Shown: positions 8,126-20,950, counted from the stretch's first letter. The stretch: DNA of 64,000 nucleotides from Bradyrhizobiaceae bacterium (GCA_020544565.1 CP078014.1:3412016-3476015), one strand, 5' to 3'. Notes: a model not told the origin generated them from the letters alone. Made by a program: numbers and translations.

Positions 8126-10297
8126 ATGGCCCGACGAGTCGTCGATGTTCTCGTCCCGGTGGCGCTGAACCAGACCTATTCCTATCGCGTGGCCGACGAC
8201 GCGGATCTTGCGCCCGGCGACGTGATCAGCGTGCCGCTCGGCGCGCGCGACGTCACCGCGGTGGTGTGGGCCGACAACCCGAACCCCGATCCGCGGCTGC
8301 ATAACCGGCTGAAAGACGTGGGCCACCGGCTCGACGTGCCGCCGCTGCGCGAGGAACTGCGCAGCTTCGTCGACTGGGTGGCGGGCTATACGCTGTCGGC
8401 GCGCGGCATGGTGCTGCGCATGACGCTGCGCATGGGCGAGCATCTCGGGCCCGAGCGCATGCGCGTGGGGGTGCGGCTGGTGGGCGCGCCGCCACCGCGC
8501 ATGACCCCGGCGCGCCGTCGCGTGATCGAGCTTCTGTCGGACCGGTTGCTGCACGCCAAGTCGGAGGCCGCGCGCGAGGCCGGGGTGAGCTCCAGCGTGA
8601 TCGACGGCCTGGTCGATGAGGGCACGCTGGCCACCGAGCCGCTGCCGCGCCAGGCGGTGGCGGAACCCGATCCCGATTTCGCCCGGCCCGATTTCTCGCC
8701 GGAGCAGGGCGTCGCCGCCGCCGCATTGAGGGAGATGGCGGCGCGGGATGCCTTCAGCGTCGCACTGCTCGACGGCGTCACCGGCTCCGGCAAGACCGAG
8801 GTCTATTTCGAGGCGGTGGCCGAGATCGTCCGGCGCGGGCGGCAGGCGCTGATCCTGATGCCGGAGATCGCGCTCACCGGCCAGTTCCTCGACCGCTTCG
8901 CGCAACGCTTTGGCGTGCGGCCGATCGAGTGGCACTCGGAACTGACGCCGCGCACGCGCGCGCGCAACTGGGCGGCGGTGGCGTCGGGCGAGGCGCGGGT
9001 CGTGGTCGGTGCGCGTTCGGCGCTGTTCCTGCCCTATGCCGCGCTCGGCCTCGTCATCGTCGACGAAGAGCACGACCAGGCCTACAAGCAGGACGAGGGC
9101 GTGCATTATCACGCCCGCGACATGGCGGTGGTGCGCGGCCATATCGCCAAGATCCCCGTTATCCTGTGTTCGGCGACGCCGTCGGTGGAGAGCGAGGTCA
9201 ATGCGCGCAAGGGCCGCTATACGCGGGTGGCGCTGCCGTCGCGGTTCGGCGGCCAGCACATGCCTCAGATCGAGGCCATCGACCTGCGCCACGAAGGCCC
9301 CGCGCGCGGCCGCTTCATCTCGCCGCGGCTGGCGGAAGCCGTGCAGATCGCCATCGAACGGCGCGAGCAGGCGCTGCTGTTTCTCAACCGTCGCGGCTAC
9401 GCGCCGCTGACGCTGTGCCGCGCCTGCGGCCACCGCTTCTCCTGCAACATCTGCGATGCCTGGCTGGTCGATCACCGCTTCCGCCAGCGCCTCGTCTGCC
9501 ATCATTGCGGCTTCTCGATGCCGCGCCCGCACCAGTGCCCGCAATGCGGCGCGGAGGACTCGCTGGCCGCCATCGGTCCCGGCGTCGAGCGGCTGCAGGA
9601 GGAAGCGGCCAATCTGTTTCCCGAAGCGCGCACCCTGGTGCTGTCGAGCGATCTCATCACCGACATCGAGACCATGCGCGCGGAATTGAACGCGATCGCC
9701 GAGGGCCGCGTCGATATCATCATTGGCACGCAACTGGTGGCCAAGGGCCACAACTTCCCGCGTCTCAATCTGGTCGGCGTGGTCGATGCCGATCTCGGTC
9801 TCGGCAACGGCGATCCGCGCGCCGCCGAACGCACCTTCCAGTTGCTCAATCAGGTGATCGGCCGCGCCGGGCGCGAGCAGGGCCGCGGCACCGGTTTCCT
9901 GCAGACCCATCAGCCCGAGCATCCGGTGATGAAGGCGCTGGTCGCCTGCGATCGCGAGGCGTTTTACGACAGCGAGATCGAGGCGCGCGAGCGCGCGTTG
10001 TATCCGCCGTTCGGGCGGTTGGCGTCGCTGATCGTCTCGGCTGGCGACCGCCCCTCGGCGGAAGGCTTCGCGCGCCGGCTCGCCGCGCTCGCGCCGCGCG
10101 ACGAGCGCGTGCAGGTGCTCGGCCCCGCCGAAGCGCCGCTCGCCGTGATCAAGGGCCGCTATCGGTTCCGCCTGCTGGTGAAATCCGCGCGCGCGTTCGA
10201 TCTGTCGGCCTGTCTGCGCGACTGGCTCGCCGCCGCGCCGAAAGCGACCGGCAGCCTCAAGCTCGAAGTGGACATCGATCCGCAGAGCTTTTTGTAG
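8126..10297 (+). CDS. priA: primosomal protein N' (replication restart helicase)
   Basis: 3'-5' DNA helicase that reloads the replisome at stalled forks. The 723-residue protein has the N-terminal 3'-DNA-binding region, Walker A GVTGSGKT (217-224), the Walker B box DEEH (313-316), the double zinc-binding cysteine insertion (CRAC, CNIC, CHHC, CPQC) after the first helicase lobe, and the helicase C-terminal motifs GTQLVAKGHNFP and QVIGRAGR. Length is typical. It is transcribed divergently from xerC. Confidence 0.96.
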   Translation: MARRVVDVLVPVALNQTYSYRVADDADLAPGDVISVPLGARDVTAVVWADNPNPDPRLHNRLKDVGHRLDVPPLREELRSFVDWVAGYTLSARGMVLRMTLRMGEHLGPERMRVGVRLVGAPPPRMTPARRRVIELLSDRLLHAKSEAAREAGVSSSVIDGLVDEGTLATEPLPRQAVAEPDPDFARPDFSPEQGVAAAALREMAARDAFSVALLDGVTGSGKTEVYFEAVAEIVRRGRQALILMPEIALTGQFLDRFAQRFGVRPIEWHSELTPRTRARNWAAVASGEARVVVGARSALFLPYAALGLVIVDEEHDQAYKQDEGVHYHARDMAVVRGHIAKIPVILCSATPSVESEVNARKGRYTRVALPSRFGGQHMPQIEAIDLRHEGPARGRFISPRLAEAVQIAIERREQALLFLNRRGYAPLTLCRACGHRFSCNICDAWLVDHRFRQRLVCHHCGFSMPRPHQCPQCGAEDSLAAIGPGVERLQEEAANLFPEARTLVLSSDLITDIETMRAELNAIAEGRVDIIIGTQLVAKGHNFPRLNLVGVVDADLGLGNGDPRAAERTFQLLNQVIGRAGREQGRGTGFLQTHQPEHPVMKALVACDREAFYDSEIEARERALYPPFGRLASLIVSAGDRPSAEGFARRLAALAPRDERVQVLGPAEAPLAVIKGRYRFRLLVKSARAFDLSACLRDWLAAAPKATGSLKLEVDIDPQSFL

Positions 10298-10298
10298 C

Positions 10299-10400
10299 CG
10301 TCATTGCGAGGAGCGCGAGCGACGATGCAATCCAGTCAATTCTCAATTGTCGTCCCCGCGCAGGCGGGGACCCAGGCTTTACGATTTGGAGCAAGAGTGG
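10299..10400. repeat. rhizobial intergenic palindromic repeats, left of the IS
   Basis: Two adjacent elements follow the priA stop. The first contains CATTGCGAGGAGCGCGAGCG (10303-10322) with its complementary arm in ACGATGCAATCC. The second contains the hairpin CCCCGCGCAGGCGGGG. Both are of the kinds scattered in many copies between genes of rhizobial and related genomes. A similar unit (CCCGCCTGCGCGGGAA) in opposite orientation lies immediately right of the insertion sequence, which suggests the IS entered a repeat cluster. Confidence 0.75.
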
Positions 10401-10410
10401 ATTCCCTGAG

Positions 10411-11432
10411 TTCACAAACGAAGTGCAACACTTTCTTTTGGAGGTGTTGCCATGGGGCGGAGTTACGATCAGCTTTCCCTGGACGATCGCTGCGAGATTT
10501 CCCGTCTTTCGGCCAATGGCAGCTCGATCCGGCAAATCGCGGCAGCTCTGGATCGCTCGCCATCAACGATTTCTCGGGAGCTGAAGCGCAATAGTGGCGC
10601 GCAGGTCGGATACCGCTCCAGTTACGCCAACCAGCAGAGCCGTGCCCGACGCTGGAAGGGCATGCGGCTGGAGCGCGATGAGCGCTTGCGGGCCGCCGTG
10701 CTCGAGCGGCTCGCCAGCGGATGGTCGCCCGAGCAGATCGCCGGCCGTCTGGCGCGCGACCAGGGCCGCAAGGTGATCTGCCATGAGACCATCTACCGCT
10801 TCATCTACGCCCAGCTCGCCCGCACCAGGGACTACCGCTGGCGGCGCTACCTGCCGCGCGGCAAGAGCCGGCGCGGCTGTCGCGGCAGGAGGGGCGGCAG
10901 CCCCGCGAGCTTCATTGAAGGCCGTGTTTCCGTGGCAAAACGGCCGCCCGAGGCCAATGACCGCAAGACCTGCGGTCATTGGGAAGCCGACCTGATGATG
11001 TTCGCCAAATACGGCCAGGCCATCCTCACCGTGCATGACCGCAAGTCCCGCCTGTTGCTGGCCACCAGGCTCGCCAGCAAGGCGGCCAACGGCGTCGCCA
11101 GCCATCTGGTCGACCTGTTCGGCGCGATCCCGCAACCGCTCCGCCGGACCGTCACCTTCGACAACGGCACCGAGTTTGCCCGCCATCTGGCGCTGCACGA
11201 TCTTCAGATCGAGACCTTCTTCTGCGATCCCTACGCGCCCTGGCAGAAGGGCGGCATCGAGAACGCGATCGGCCGGATGCGCCGCTTCATTCCCCGAAAG
11301 ACCGACCTCGCCACACTCTCAAACGCCCGCTTCCGCAAGCTCGTCGCCGCCTATAACAATACTCCGCGCAAGTGCCTCGACTTCAGCACGCCAGCCGAGG
11401 CCTTCGCCCAAATGTTGCACTTCGAATGTGAA
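10411..11432 (+). mobile_element. IS30-family insertion sequence
   Basis: An element of about 1.02 kb bounded by imperfect inverted repeats. The left core TTCACAAACGAAGTGCAACA (10411-10430) and the complement of the right core at 11413-11432 agree at 18 of 20 positions. One rightward transposase gene fills the interior. The outer context also shares GTGGATTC on the left and GAATCCAC on the right, so the exact ends could extend by some bases. I cannot assign a short target-site duplication with certainty. Both flanks are intergenic repeat sequence. Confidence 0.85.
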
Positions 11433-11624
11433 TCCACCTTCCCGCCTGCGCGGGAACGACGAAGGAGAGCCGTACTCGATCGTTATCATCGACCTGCGGC
11501 CCATGATGAAATAGGCCGCCCTCAAAAACGAAAGAGCCGGCATTCGCGCCGGCTCTCATCACTCATACGCAACACACTTTACGCAACGCTACGCTACAAA
11601 CTCAGTCGGTTGCGCATGGCGTGA
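10452..11624 (+). CDS. IS30-family transposase
   Basis: DDE transposase of the IS30 family. It has an N-terminal helix-turn-helix of the kind that reads terminal repeats (about 7-45, IRQIAAALDRSPSTISREL), then a catalytic core with D180 (HWEADL), D237 (FDNGTEF) and E270 (GGIENAIGRMRRF). The natural element ends near residue 327, where the right inverted repeat lies. The open frame continues for about 63 more residues into flanking DNA, so the 390-residue product carries a host-derived basic tail; related transposases are about 320 residues. The core looks intact and possibly active. Confidence 0.92.
   Translation: MGRSYDQLSLDDRCEISRLSANGSSIRQIAAALDRSPSTISRELKRNSGAQVGYRSSYANQQSRARRWKGMRLERDERLRAAVLERLASGWSPEQIAGRLARDQGRKVICHETIYRFIYAQLARTRDYRWRRYLPRGKSRRGCRGRRGGSPASFIEGRVSVAKRPPEANDRKTCGHWEADLMMFAKYGQAILTVHDRKSRLLLATRLASKAANGVASHLVDLFGAIPQPLRRTVTFDNGTEFARHLALHDLQIETFFCDPYAPWQKGGIENAIGRMRRFIPRKTDLATLSNARFRKLVAAYNNTPRKCLDFSTPAEAFAQMLHFECESTFPPARERRRRAVLDRYHRPAAHDEIGRPQKRKSRHSRRLSSLIRNTLYATLRYKLSRLRMA
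11433..11462. repeat. intergenic palindromic repeat, right of the IS
   Basis: CCCGCCTGCGCGGGAA (about 11441-11456) followed by CGACGAA is an inverted-orientation relative of the unit left of the IS. It supports insertion of the IS into a pre-existing repeat cluster, or recombination between repeats. Confidence 0.6.
11523..11556 (-). terminator. intrinsic terminator downstream of the RlpA-like gene
   Basis: Reading leftward, AGAGCCGGC and GCCGGCTCT (11533-11541 and 11548-11556) form a perfect 9-bp stem with a 6-base loop, followed by a T-rich tail (TTTCGTTTTT, complement of 11523-11532). It lies about 110 bases past the stop of the leftward RlpA-like gene. Confidence 0.75.
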
Positions 11625-11663
11625 TCCAAAACCGCTTCGCACTTTTCGGCATCATGCTCGTGC

Positions 11664-12116
11664 TTACTGAACCTCGGCGACCACCATGCCGACGCCGCGG
11701 CCGGTGAGGCCGATCGCCCGGGCTGCGCCTTTCGACAGGTCGAGCACGCGGCCGCGGATGAACGGGCCGCGATCGTTGATGGTGACGACGACGCTGCGGC
11801 CGCTATGGGTGACCTTGAGCTTGGTTCCGAACGGCAGGGTCCGGTGCGCGGCGGTCATGGCCTCCTGATTGAAGCGCTGGCCGGAAGCGGTGCGGCTGCC
11901 GGACTCGTTGCCGTAATACGACGCCTTCCCCGAGAAGCTGTGGCTGGAGCCGACGGAGGCATTGGCCTCGCGCCAGCCCTTGCGGCCGGCGGCCTCGCTG
12001 GCGGAAGCGGTGACAGCGAGCAGTCCGACAGCCAGCAGCGCCATCGAGCCATTCCGGGTGGTCACAGACGGCCTCGGCGCGCCCTTGAGAGCTATCAACA
12101 TATAGTGGTTCCCCAT
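11664..12116 (-). CDS. RlpA-like septal ring lytic transglycosylase (double-psi beta-barrel)
   Basis: A small exported protein of 150 residues: an N-terminal hydrophobic signal (about 25-43, MALLAVGLLAVTASASEA) and then a double-psi beta-barrel domain with the family hallmarks SGKASYYG, TASGQRF, AHRTLPFGT, VTINDRGPF and RVLDLSKGAA. RlpA-family proteins bind or cleave denuded glycan strands of peptidoglycan. It lacks the C-terminal SPOR domain of E. coli RlpA, as many alphaproteobacterial paralogues do. A second ATG at 12101 has a better ribosome-binding site (GGGGA, 9 bases upstream) than the ATG at 12116, so the true start may be five codons later. It is a single gene with its own terminator. 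Confidence 0.85.
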   Translation of the reverse strand: MGNHYMLIALKGAPRPSVTTRNGSMALLAVGLLAVTASASEAAGRKGWREANASVGSSHSFSGKASYYGNESGSRTASGQRFNQEAMTAAHRTLPFGTKLKVTHSGRSVVVTINDRGPFIRGRVLDLSKGAARAIGLTGRGVGMVVAEVQ

Positions 12117-12765
12117 CGTGGTATATCGATCAAGACGCTGGCTAGATCGTGCCGGCGCTTGCGTGACGGGACCGGTCTTCCACTAATGAGGCATAAAGGC
12201 GGCAGGGTTCTTGTTCCCTATAGCATCGGGTATTGGCTCGTCCCTCGCCGGAATATCTTGTTTACTTGAGTTTTTCAGTATTCTGAAAAATCTGTACTTA
12301 TGTATCAGAACGAATACGGTATTCGGCGGCCGCTCATCTTTAGCGCGTAGTAAAAGGCGGGCGGGCACGGGACCGTCCTGCCATGCGATGAGTGCAATGC
12401 AGCATGAGCGAATCGGGCAGCTCGGACGCTTTGGGTTCCCGAAACGGGCGGGCGGGTGGCGCGATCCTCGCCGCCGCGCCGCCCGATGTGGCGTCTGTCG
12501 GAGCGGCGCGGCATGCGACAACCCGGCCGCGCGATAAAGCGTCTTCGCGGTCGCGGTCATGTTGCGCCTGCGCGCGCGCTATGTTAGCAAAACCGCGATT
12601 TTGGGCTGCCGGGCAGGTCGCTCCGGCCGGAAATCGAAGTCCCGCTTGAATTCCAAGGACTTAGACCGCGTTTGGATCGCACTCAGGTCGCTCGGTGCCG
12701 TCAAGGCGCATGTCGTGCGGCGGCGGTCTCGTTCTTGGGCATTCGACAGCTAGAAGAGCTTATCT
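12117..12765. other. intergenic region upstream of the ATP synthase operon
   Basis: About 650 bases without a supportable gene. The short open frames here on both strands have no recognisable family features and no convincing start. The region is notably less GC-rich around 12240-12320, where leader or promoter elements for the leftward RlpA-like gene may lie. The promoter of atpHAGDC must lie in this interval, but I see no unambiguous -35/-10 pair. Confidence 0.5.
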
Positions 12766-14858
<2,093 letters not shown>

Positions 14859-14862
14859 TTCC

Positions 14863-14954
14863 CGTCATGGCCGGGCTCGTCCCGGCCATCCACGTCTTAA
14901 GGGGCGTGGCGGAGAAGGAAGACGTGGATGCCCGGCACAGGGCCGGGCATGACG
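14863..14954. repeat. intergenic inverted repeat between atpA and atpG
   Basis: Two arms of about 35 bases face each other. The left arm begins CGTCATGGCCGGGCTCGTCC and ends CCACGTCTT. The right arm begins AAGACGTGGATGCCCGGCAC and ends GCCGGGCATGACG. The arms enclose about 20 bases. This is the classic form of the mobile palindromic repeats of Bradyrhizobium-type genomes, here sitting inside an operon transcript. Confidence 0.85.
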
Positions 14955-15009
14955 AGCTGAGAAATTTGCGGCCGGATCGATGATGCTGGTCGTCAGGGTG
15001 AGATAAAGA

Positions 15010-15882
15010 ATGGCGTCTCTCAAGGACATGCGCGTCCGCATCGCCTCGACCAAGGCGACGCAGAAGATCACCAAGGCCATGCAGATGGTCGCGGCGTCGA
15101 AGTTGCGGCGCGCCCAGACCGCGGCCGAAGCCGCGCGCCCCTATGCCGAGCGCATGGACGCGGTGATCACCAACATCGCCGCTGCGGCGGCGGGATCGGG
15201 CTCCGCGCCGGCGCTGCTCAAGGGCACCGGCAGCGACAAGGTTCATCTCCTGCTGGTATGCACCGGCGAGCGCGGCCTGTCGGGCGCGTTCAACTCCTCC
15301 ATCGTCCGCCTCGCGCGCGAGCGGGCGCTGGCCCTGATGAATCAGGGCAAGGAGGTCAAGTTCTTCTGCGTCGGCCGCAAGGGCTACGAGCAGCTCCGCC
15401 GCCAGTTCGAGCGCCAGATCGTCGGCAATGTCGAACTGCGCTCGGTCAAGGTGCTCGGCTTCAAGAACGCCGAGGACATCGCCAAGAAGATCGTGGCGAT
15501 GTTCGACGCCGGCGAGTTCGACGTCTGCACGCTGTTCTATTCGCGCTTCAAGTCGGTGATCGCGCAGGTTCCCACCGCGCAGCAGATCATCCCGCTGGAG
15601 CTGGCCGAGGCCCCGGACAGCGCGACCGCCGTCTACGACTACGAGCCGGCCGAGGACGAAATCCTGTCGAGCCTGCTGCCGCGCAACCTCGCGGTGCAGA
15701 TCTTCCGCGCGCTGCTGGAGAACAACGCCTCGTTCTACGGCGCGCAGATGAGCGCGATGGACAACGCCACCCGCAACGCCGGCGACATGATCCGCAAGCA
15801 GACGCTGATCTACAACCGCACGCGTCAGGCGATGATTACCAAGGAACTGATCGAAATCATTTCGGGCGCCGAGGCCATCTGA
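15010..15882 (+). CDS. atpG: F1 ATP synthase subunit gamma
   Basis: Central rotor shaft of F1. The 290-residue protein has the N-terminal coiled-coil helix ([20 protein letters not shown], then [16 protein letters not shown]) and the conserved C-terminal helix ([15 protein letters not shown], then [22 protein letters not shown]), which together make the rotating antiparallel coiled coil. It sits between atpA and atpD, in its normal position. Confidence 0.97.
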   Translation: MASLKDMRVRIASTKATQKITKAMQMVAASKLRRAQTAAEAARPYAERMDAVITNIAAAAAGSGSAPALLKGTGSDKVHLLLVCTGERGLSGAFNSSIVRLARERALALMNQGKEVKFFCVGRKGYEQLRRQFERQIVGNVELRSVKVLGFKNAEDIAKKIVAMFDAGEFDVCTLFYSRFKSVIAQVPTAQQIIPLELAEAPDSATAVYDYEPAEDEILSSLLPRNLAVQIFRALLENNASFYGAQMSAMDNATRNAGDMIRKQTLIYNRTRQAMITKELIEIISGAEAI

Positions 15883-15910
15883 GCCCGTCGCCGTTTAGAC
15901 CGAGCTTTAA

Positions 15911-17353
<1,443 letters not shown>

Positions 17354-17361
17354 GAGTTTTC

Positions 17362-17468
17362 CCCTTCCCCCGCTTGCGGGGGAGGGTTGGGGAGGGGGCT
17401 TGGCTTCCTCTCGATTTTCCCCTCCCGAACGCTGCGCGTTCGACCTCCCCCGCAAGCGGGAGAGGTGA
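17362..17468. repeat. intergenic palindromic repeat pair between atpD and atpC
   Basis: Two GC palindromes, CCCCCGCTTGCGGGGG (17367-17382) and CCCCCGCAAGCGGG (about 17447-17460), flank a central section that itself contains GAACGCTGCGCGTTC. The units are of the widespread rhizobial CCTCCCCCGCAAGCGGGAGAGG kind. This is the second repeat within the ATP synthase operon; such hairpins may affect mRNA stability or expression ratio. Confidence 0.8.
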
Positions 17469-17488
17469 AGACAACGAGATAGTGAATC

Positions 17489-17896
17489 ATGGCGACCTTC
17501 CACTTCGATCTCGTCTCGCCTGAAAAGATCGCCTTCTCGGGCGAAGTCGAACAGGTCGATATTCCCGGCGTCGAAGGCGATCTCGGCGTGATGGCCGGCC
17601 ACGCGCCGCTGGTGGCGAGCGTCCGCCCCGGCGTCCTCACCATCACCGTCGGCGGCAAGCACGAGAAGATCATCGTGCTCGGCGGCATCGCCGAGATTTC
17701 CGCCAAGGGCCTCACCGTGCTCGCCGATACCGCCACCTCGTTGGCGGAATTGGATCGCGAGTTGCTCGCGCAGCAGATCGCCGAGATGGAAGAAGCCCTG
17801 AAGGAGGAGGAGGGCAGCGCGCTCGACCGCGCCATCACCCGCCTCGACCACTTCAAGGCGATTCATCAGCAAGTTATTTCGACGGCTATGCATTGA
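17489..17896 (+). CDS. atpC: F1 ATP synthase subunit epsilon
   Basis: Regulatory subunit of F1 that inhibits ATP hydrolysis. The 135 residues show the N-terminal beta-sandwich ([35 protein letters not shown]) and a C-terminal helical hairpin (about 90-135). It is the last gene of the operon. The stop overlaps the first arm of a hairpin, GCCGGAC ... GTCCGGC, which has no T tract. Confidence 0.96.
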   Translation: MATFHFDLVSPEKIAFSGEVEQVDIPGVEGDLGVMAGHAPLVASVRPGVLTITVGGKHEKIIVLGGIAEISAKGLTVLADTATSLAELDRELLAQQIAEMEEALKEEEGSALDRAITRLDHFKAIHQQVISTAMH

Positions 17897-18020
17897 GCCG
17901 GACGCGGCGCGGGCTCACCGCCTGTGTCCGGCATGACGGCCGCGGCCGTTCTTCAGGGAAGGTCATGACGCTTCGCCGCCACGCGATCTGGCCGCGACAT
18001 GCCGCTGCGAGTATGCGGCC

Positions 18021-19097
18021 GTGACCGGAATTCCCGATCCCTCGTCGCTGCGCATCCTCGTCATCGGCGACTACGCTCACATCAAGACCCGCTATCCCGA
18101 GCGCACCACGTTGCTGAGGACCGGCGCGCGCCCGCCCGCCGATCCGGGTATGATCGACGGCATGGCCACGCCCGGGCGCGTCATGCGCGCGCTGCGCGCC
18201 GCGCGCGAGGGCCAATACGATGTGGTCGTGGTCTATCCGCATCGCTATTCGGCGTGGCACCCGCGTTACTGGTTTCGCGGCCTGCTCGCCACGCCGCTTC
18301 ATCCCTGGGCGGGATTGACGCGCGCCTTCGGCGTCAGCCTGCTGCGCTGGCGTGATCCCAAGGTGCCGGTGGTCGCCGTCGATATGGGCGATGCGTTCGG
18401 CATCCCGCGCAGCGCGATCTTCCTGCTCGACAAGGCCGCGGTGTTTCTCAAGCGCGAGCTGCCGGTGGACAACTGGCAGGTGTTCTACGGGTCCGCGCAT
18501 CCCAATCTGCCGGCTCTGCGCTTTCGCAGGAAGCCGCGCTGGCAGCGGCGCATCCGCAAACTGAAGCCGGTCGTGCTGCCGGTGCTCGATGTCGATCCGG
18601 CGCTGCGGACCGCGCCCTTTCCGGACAAGACCCACGATATTTTTTTCATCGGCGCGGTGGAGGGCAATTCCAGCGTGCGCGCTGCGGGACTGCCCGAGCT
18701 CGAGCGCCTGAAGGCGCTGGGCTACAAGATCGATCAGCCGACCGAACGCCTCGATCGCCGCGCCTATCTGGAGCGGATGTCGCATTCCTGGATCGCGTGG
18801 TCGCCGGAAGGGCTCGGCTGGGATTGCTACCGGCATTACGAAGCCGCCATGGTTCAGACCGTGCCGCTGATGAACCATCCGACCATCATCCGCCAGGCGC
18901 CGATGGTGGAGGGCGTCCACGGCCTCTATTACGATCCGGAGCCGGGCGGGCTGGAGCGGCGCGCGGTCGCGGCGCTGACCGACAAGGAGCGTTTGTGCGC
19001 CATGGCGATCGCCGCGCGCGCACACGCCTTTACCCACGCCACGGCGGCGGCGCATTGCGATTACATTCTGCGCTGTGCGTTTGAGCCCGCGGCGTGA
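18021..19097 (+). CDS. putative glycosyltransferase-like protein
   Basis: A 358-residue protein starting with GTG. It has no signal peptide or membrane helices. It opens with a Rossmann-like strand-loop (LRILVIGDYAHIKTRYPERT) and ends with a segment, HSWIAWSPEGLGWDCYRHYE followed by AAMVQTVPLMN, that resembles the nucleotide-sugar contacting region of GT-B glycosyltransferases, in which a conserved acidic residue sits in a similar setting. The donor and acceptor are unknown. It follows atpC by 124 bases on the same strand and converges with rppH, with 13 bases between stops. The assignment is inference from the fold-like pattern. Confidence 0.6.
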   Translation: MTGIPDPSSLRILVIGDYAHIKTRYPERTTLLRTGARPPADPGMIDGMATPGRVMRALRAAREGQYDVVVVYPHRYSAWHPRYWFRGLLATPLHPWAGLTRAFGVSLLRWRDPKVPVVAVDMGDAFGIPRSAIFLLDKAAVFLKRELPVDNWQVFYGSAHPNLPALRFRRKPRWQRRIRKLKPVVLPVLDVDPALRTAPFPDKTHDIFFIGAVEGNSSVRAAGLPELERLKALGYKIDQPTERLDRRAYLERMSHSWIAWSPEGLGWDCYRHYEAAMVQTVPLMNHPTIIRQAPMVEGVHGLYYDPEPGGLERRAVAALTDKERLCAMAIAARAHAFTHATAAAHCDYILRCAFEPAA

Positions 19098-19110
19098 ATG
19101 CGCCGCGCGG

Positions 19111-19611
19111 TCATCTCGCCGCGAAGCGGGCGAATTCCTGCACCACCCGCTCGTAGACCGGGCGTTTGAACGGCACGATCAGCTCGGGCAGGTTCTGCAT
19201 CGGCTCCCAGCGCCAGGCGATGAATTCCGATTTGTGGCCGGCCGGCGCAGCGACGTTGATCTCGCTGTCCTTGCCGGTGAAGCGCATGGCGTACCATTTC
19301 TGCTTCTGGCCGCGGAACCGGCCCTTCCAGGCGCGGCCAGCGACGGTGCGCGGAATGTCGTAGGTCAGCCACTCGGCCACTTCGCCGATCTTCTCCACCG
19401 AGCGCGCGTTGGTTTCCTCGTAAAGTTCGCGCTTGGCGGCCGCCCAGGTGTCCTCGCCGGCATCGACGCCGCCCTGCGGCATCTGCCAGACATGGGTCTG
19501 GTCGACATGTTCCGGCCCGCCGACGCGGCGGCCGATGAACACCAGTCCGTCCGGATTGATCAGGGTGATTCCGACGCAGGTCCGATAAGGCAGGTCGTCG
19601 TAACGCGTCAT
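19111..19611 (-). CDS. rppH: RNA pyrophosphohydrolase (Nudix)
   Basis: Removes pyrophosphate from the 5' end of mRNA, triggering decay by RNase E-type enzymes. The 166 residues show the Nudix box G47-x5-E53-x7-R61-E62-x2-E65-E66 and the RppH-type surroundings [15 protein letters not shown] and [11 protein letters not shown]. The final glycine of the box is replaced by Asn (EETNA), a mild deviation. It is transcribed leftward with the deacetylase and ctpA genes behind it. Confidence 0.93.
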   Translation of the reverse strand: MTRYDDLPYRTCVGITLINPDGLVFIGRRVGGPEHVDQTHVWQMPQGGVDAGEDTWAAAKRELYEETNARSVEKIGEVAEWLTYDIPRTVAGRAWKGRFRGQKQKWYAMRFTGKDSEINVAAPAGHKSEFIAWRWEPMQNLPELIVPFKRPVYERVVQEFARFAAR

Positions 19612-19650
19612 ACTGTCAAAGCCTTTGGTCCGGGGCGGGTGTCGCGATGC

Positions 19651-20859
19651 TCAGCTTGATTTTGGTTTCAGCATCGCCGTTGTCAACGGCACAAGCATGA
19701 TGCCCCGGCTCTCCAGTTGCTTGGCCCAGGTGGCGATGCGCTCGATGGAAATCGGCAACGCCGACGCGGTTCCGATCGCCGATCCGCGCTCCTTCGCCAG
19801 CGTCTCCAGCCGCGCCAGCGCCCGGTCGATCTCGGCCGGCGTCGGCACCGTGTCGATGGCGAGGTCGGCCCTGGCGAACGGCATGGTGTGCGCCTCGGCG
19901 AGAGTTCCGGCGACGCTCCGCGGTGCGCTGCCGTCGTCGAGCCAGCCGAGCCCGCGCCGGGCGGCATCCTTGATGACCGGCTGCATCGCGGCGTCGGTGG
20001 CGGCGAAGCGCGCGCCCATGAAATTCGTCAGCCCGGCATAGCCCTGGAACCGGCTCATGTGCCAGGCGAGGCGATCCACGTTCTGCGCCGCCGGCAGCGT
20101 GGTCAGCAGTGTCTGCGGGCCGGGATCGTTGTCGGGATAATCGAACGGCTCCATCGGCACCTGCAGCCACACCTCGTGCTTGTCGCCACGGGCGCGCTCC
20201 ACCAGCCGGCCCGGATCGGAGCCGTAGGGCGTGAACGCGAGCGTCACCGCTGCCGGCAGCCACGCGATGGCGTCATTGGTCTTGGCCGCGCCGACGCCGA
20301 GGCCGGTGATGACGATGGCGATGCTCGGGGTCTTCGCCGCTCGCGCCCGCTCGGCGTCGCTGCCGCCCGCATAGGCGCGGAACGGCTTGAGCCCGTCGGC
20401 AGCGACGGGGATCATGCCGTAGCGCGAGTTTTCCAGCAGCTTCGGGTTGATGCCGGTCGCCGTCGATGGCCCGATATTCGCGCCCGGGGTGGCGTCGGTG
20501 CCCACGCCACCGATGACGACGTCGTGGCGCTCACCGCTGGAGCCGTCGATGATGGTGACGGTCTGCTGTCCGGGCAGGAGCTGCCGCGGGGTGGCAGGGG
20601 TCTGTTTTGGAGCCGCGAGCGCGGCCGCCTCAGCGGGCTTGCTCCCCGCCGCAGTCGGCAGCGCCGCCGGATCGTAGGTAACCCGCGCCACCGGCTCCCC
20701 GCCCATCGGATTGGTGTTGAAGATGGCGAAGCCGAGAAAAGTGAGGAGAAACAGCCCGAGCGCCGTCGCGACGACCTGCGCCACCGTGAACGGAAACCGC
20801 CATCGCCGCCTGCGCGGCCGCTTCTGTCCGAGCGGGGTGCTCAGATCGTCGGTGGTCAC
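19651..20859 (-). CDS. divergent polysaccharide deacetylase family protein
   Basis: A 402-residue membrane-anchored protein. A basic cytoplasmic head (RPRRRRWRF) is followed by one transmembrane helix (about 24-46), a Pro/Ala-rich linker and a C-terminal domain of the divergent polysaccharide deacetylase family (IAIVITGLGVG, TLAFTPYG, VPMEPFDYPDNDPGPQTLLT, ADLAIDTVP). These proteins sit beside CtpA and EnvC-type murein hydrolase activators in many proteobacteria, as here, which suggests a role in envelope or peptidoglycan maintenance. The start is GTG 20859. Catalysis has not been demonstrated for this subfamily as far as I know. Confidence 0.85.
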   Translation of the reverse strand: MTTDDLSTPLGQKRPRRRRWRFPFTVAQVVATALGLFLLTFLGFAIFNTNPMGGEPVARVTYDPAALPTAAGSKPAEAAALAAPKQTPATPRQLLPGQQTVTIIDGSSGERHDVVIGGVGTDATPGANIGPSTATGINPKLLENSRYGMIPVAADGLKPFRAYAGGSDAERARAAKTPSIAIVITGLGVGAAKTNDAIAWLPAAVTLAFTPYGSDPGRLVERARGDKHEVWLQVPMEPFDYPDNDPGPQTLLTTLPAAQNVDRLAWHMSRFQGYAGLTNFMGARFAATDAAMQPVIKDAARRGLGWLDDGSAPRSVAGTLAEAHTMPFARADLAIDTVPTPAEIDRALARLETLAKERGSAIGTASALPISIERIATWAKQLESRGIMLVPLTTAMLKPKSS

Positions 20860-20925
20860 TGCGCTCGCCCTCGCGAATCAATCGCGCGAATCCTACCACG
20901 GTCGCGGCCGAAAGCCGGGGTCATG

Positions 20926-20950
20926 AAAAAGGCGGCCCCGAAGGGCCGCC
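20926..20950 (-). terminator. rho-independent terminator after ctpA
   Basis: Reading leftward, an 8-bp stem GGCGGCCC/GGGCCGCC closed by a TTCG tetraloop (stem arms 20943-20950 and 20931-20938) is followed by five T residues (20926-20930). This marks the 3' end of the envC-ctpA transcript and separates it from the deacetylase gene. Confidence 0.9.

Noticed and set aside
8105..9922. 605-residue minus-strand frame opposite priA
   Set aside because: It is a His/Arg-rich shadow of a high-GC coding region without start, ribosome site or family features.
12183..12560. Possible small genes upstream of atpH on either strand
   Set aside because: No family features, no good ribosome-binding sites and mutually overlapping frames; more likely an untranslated intergenic region.
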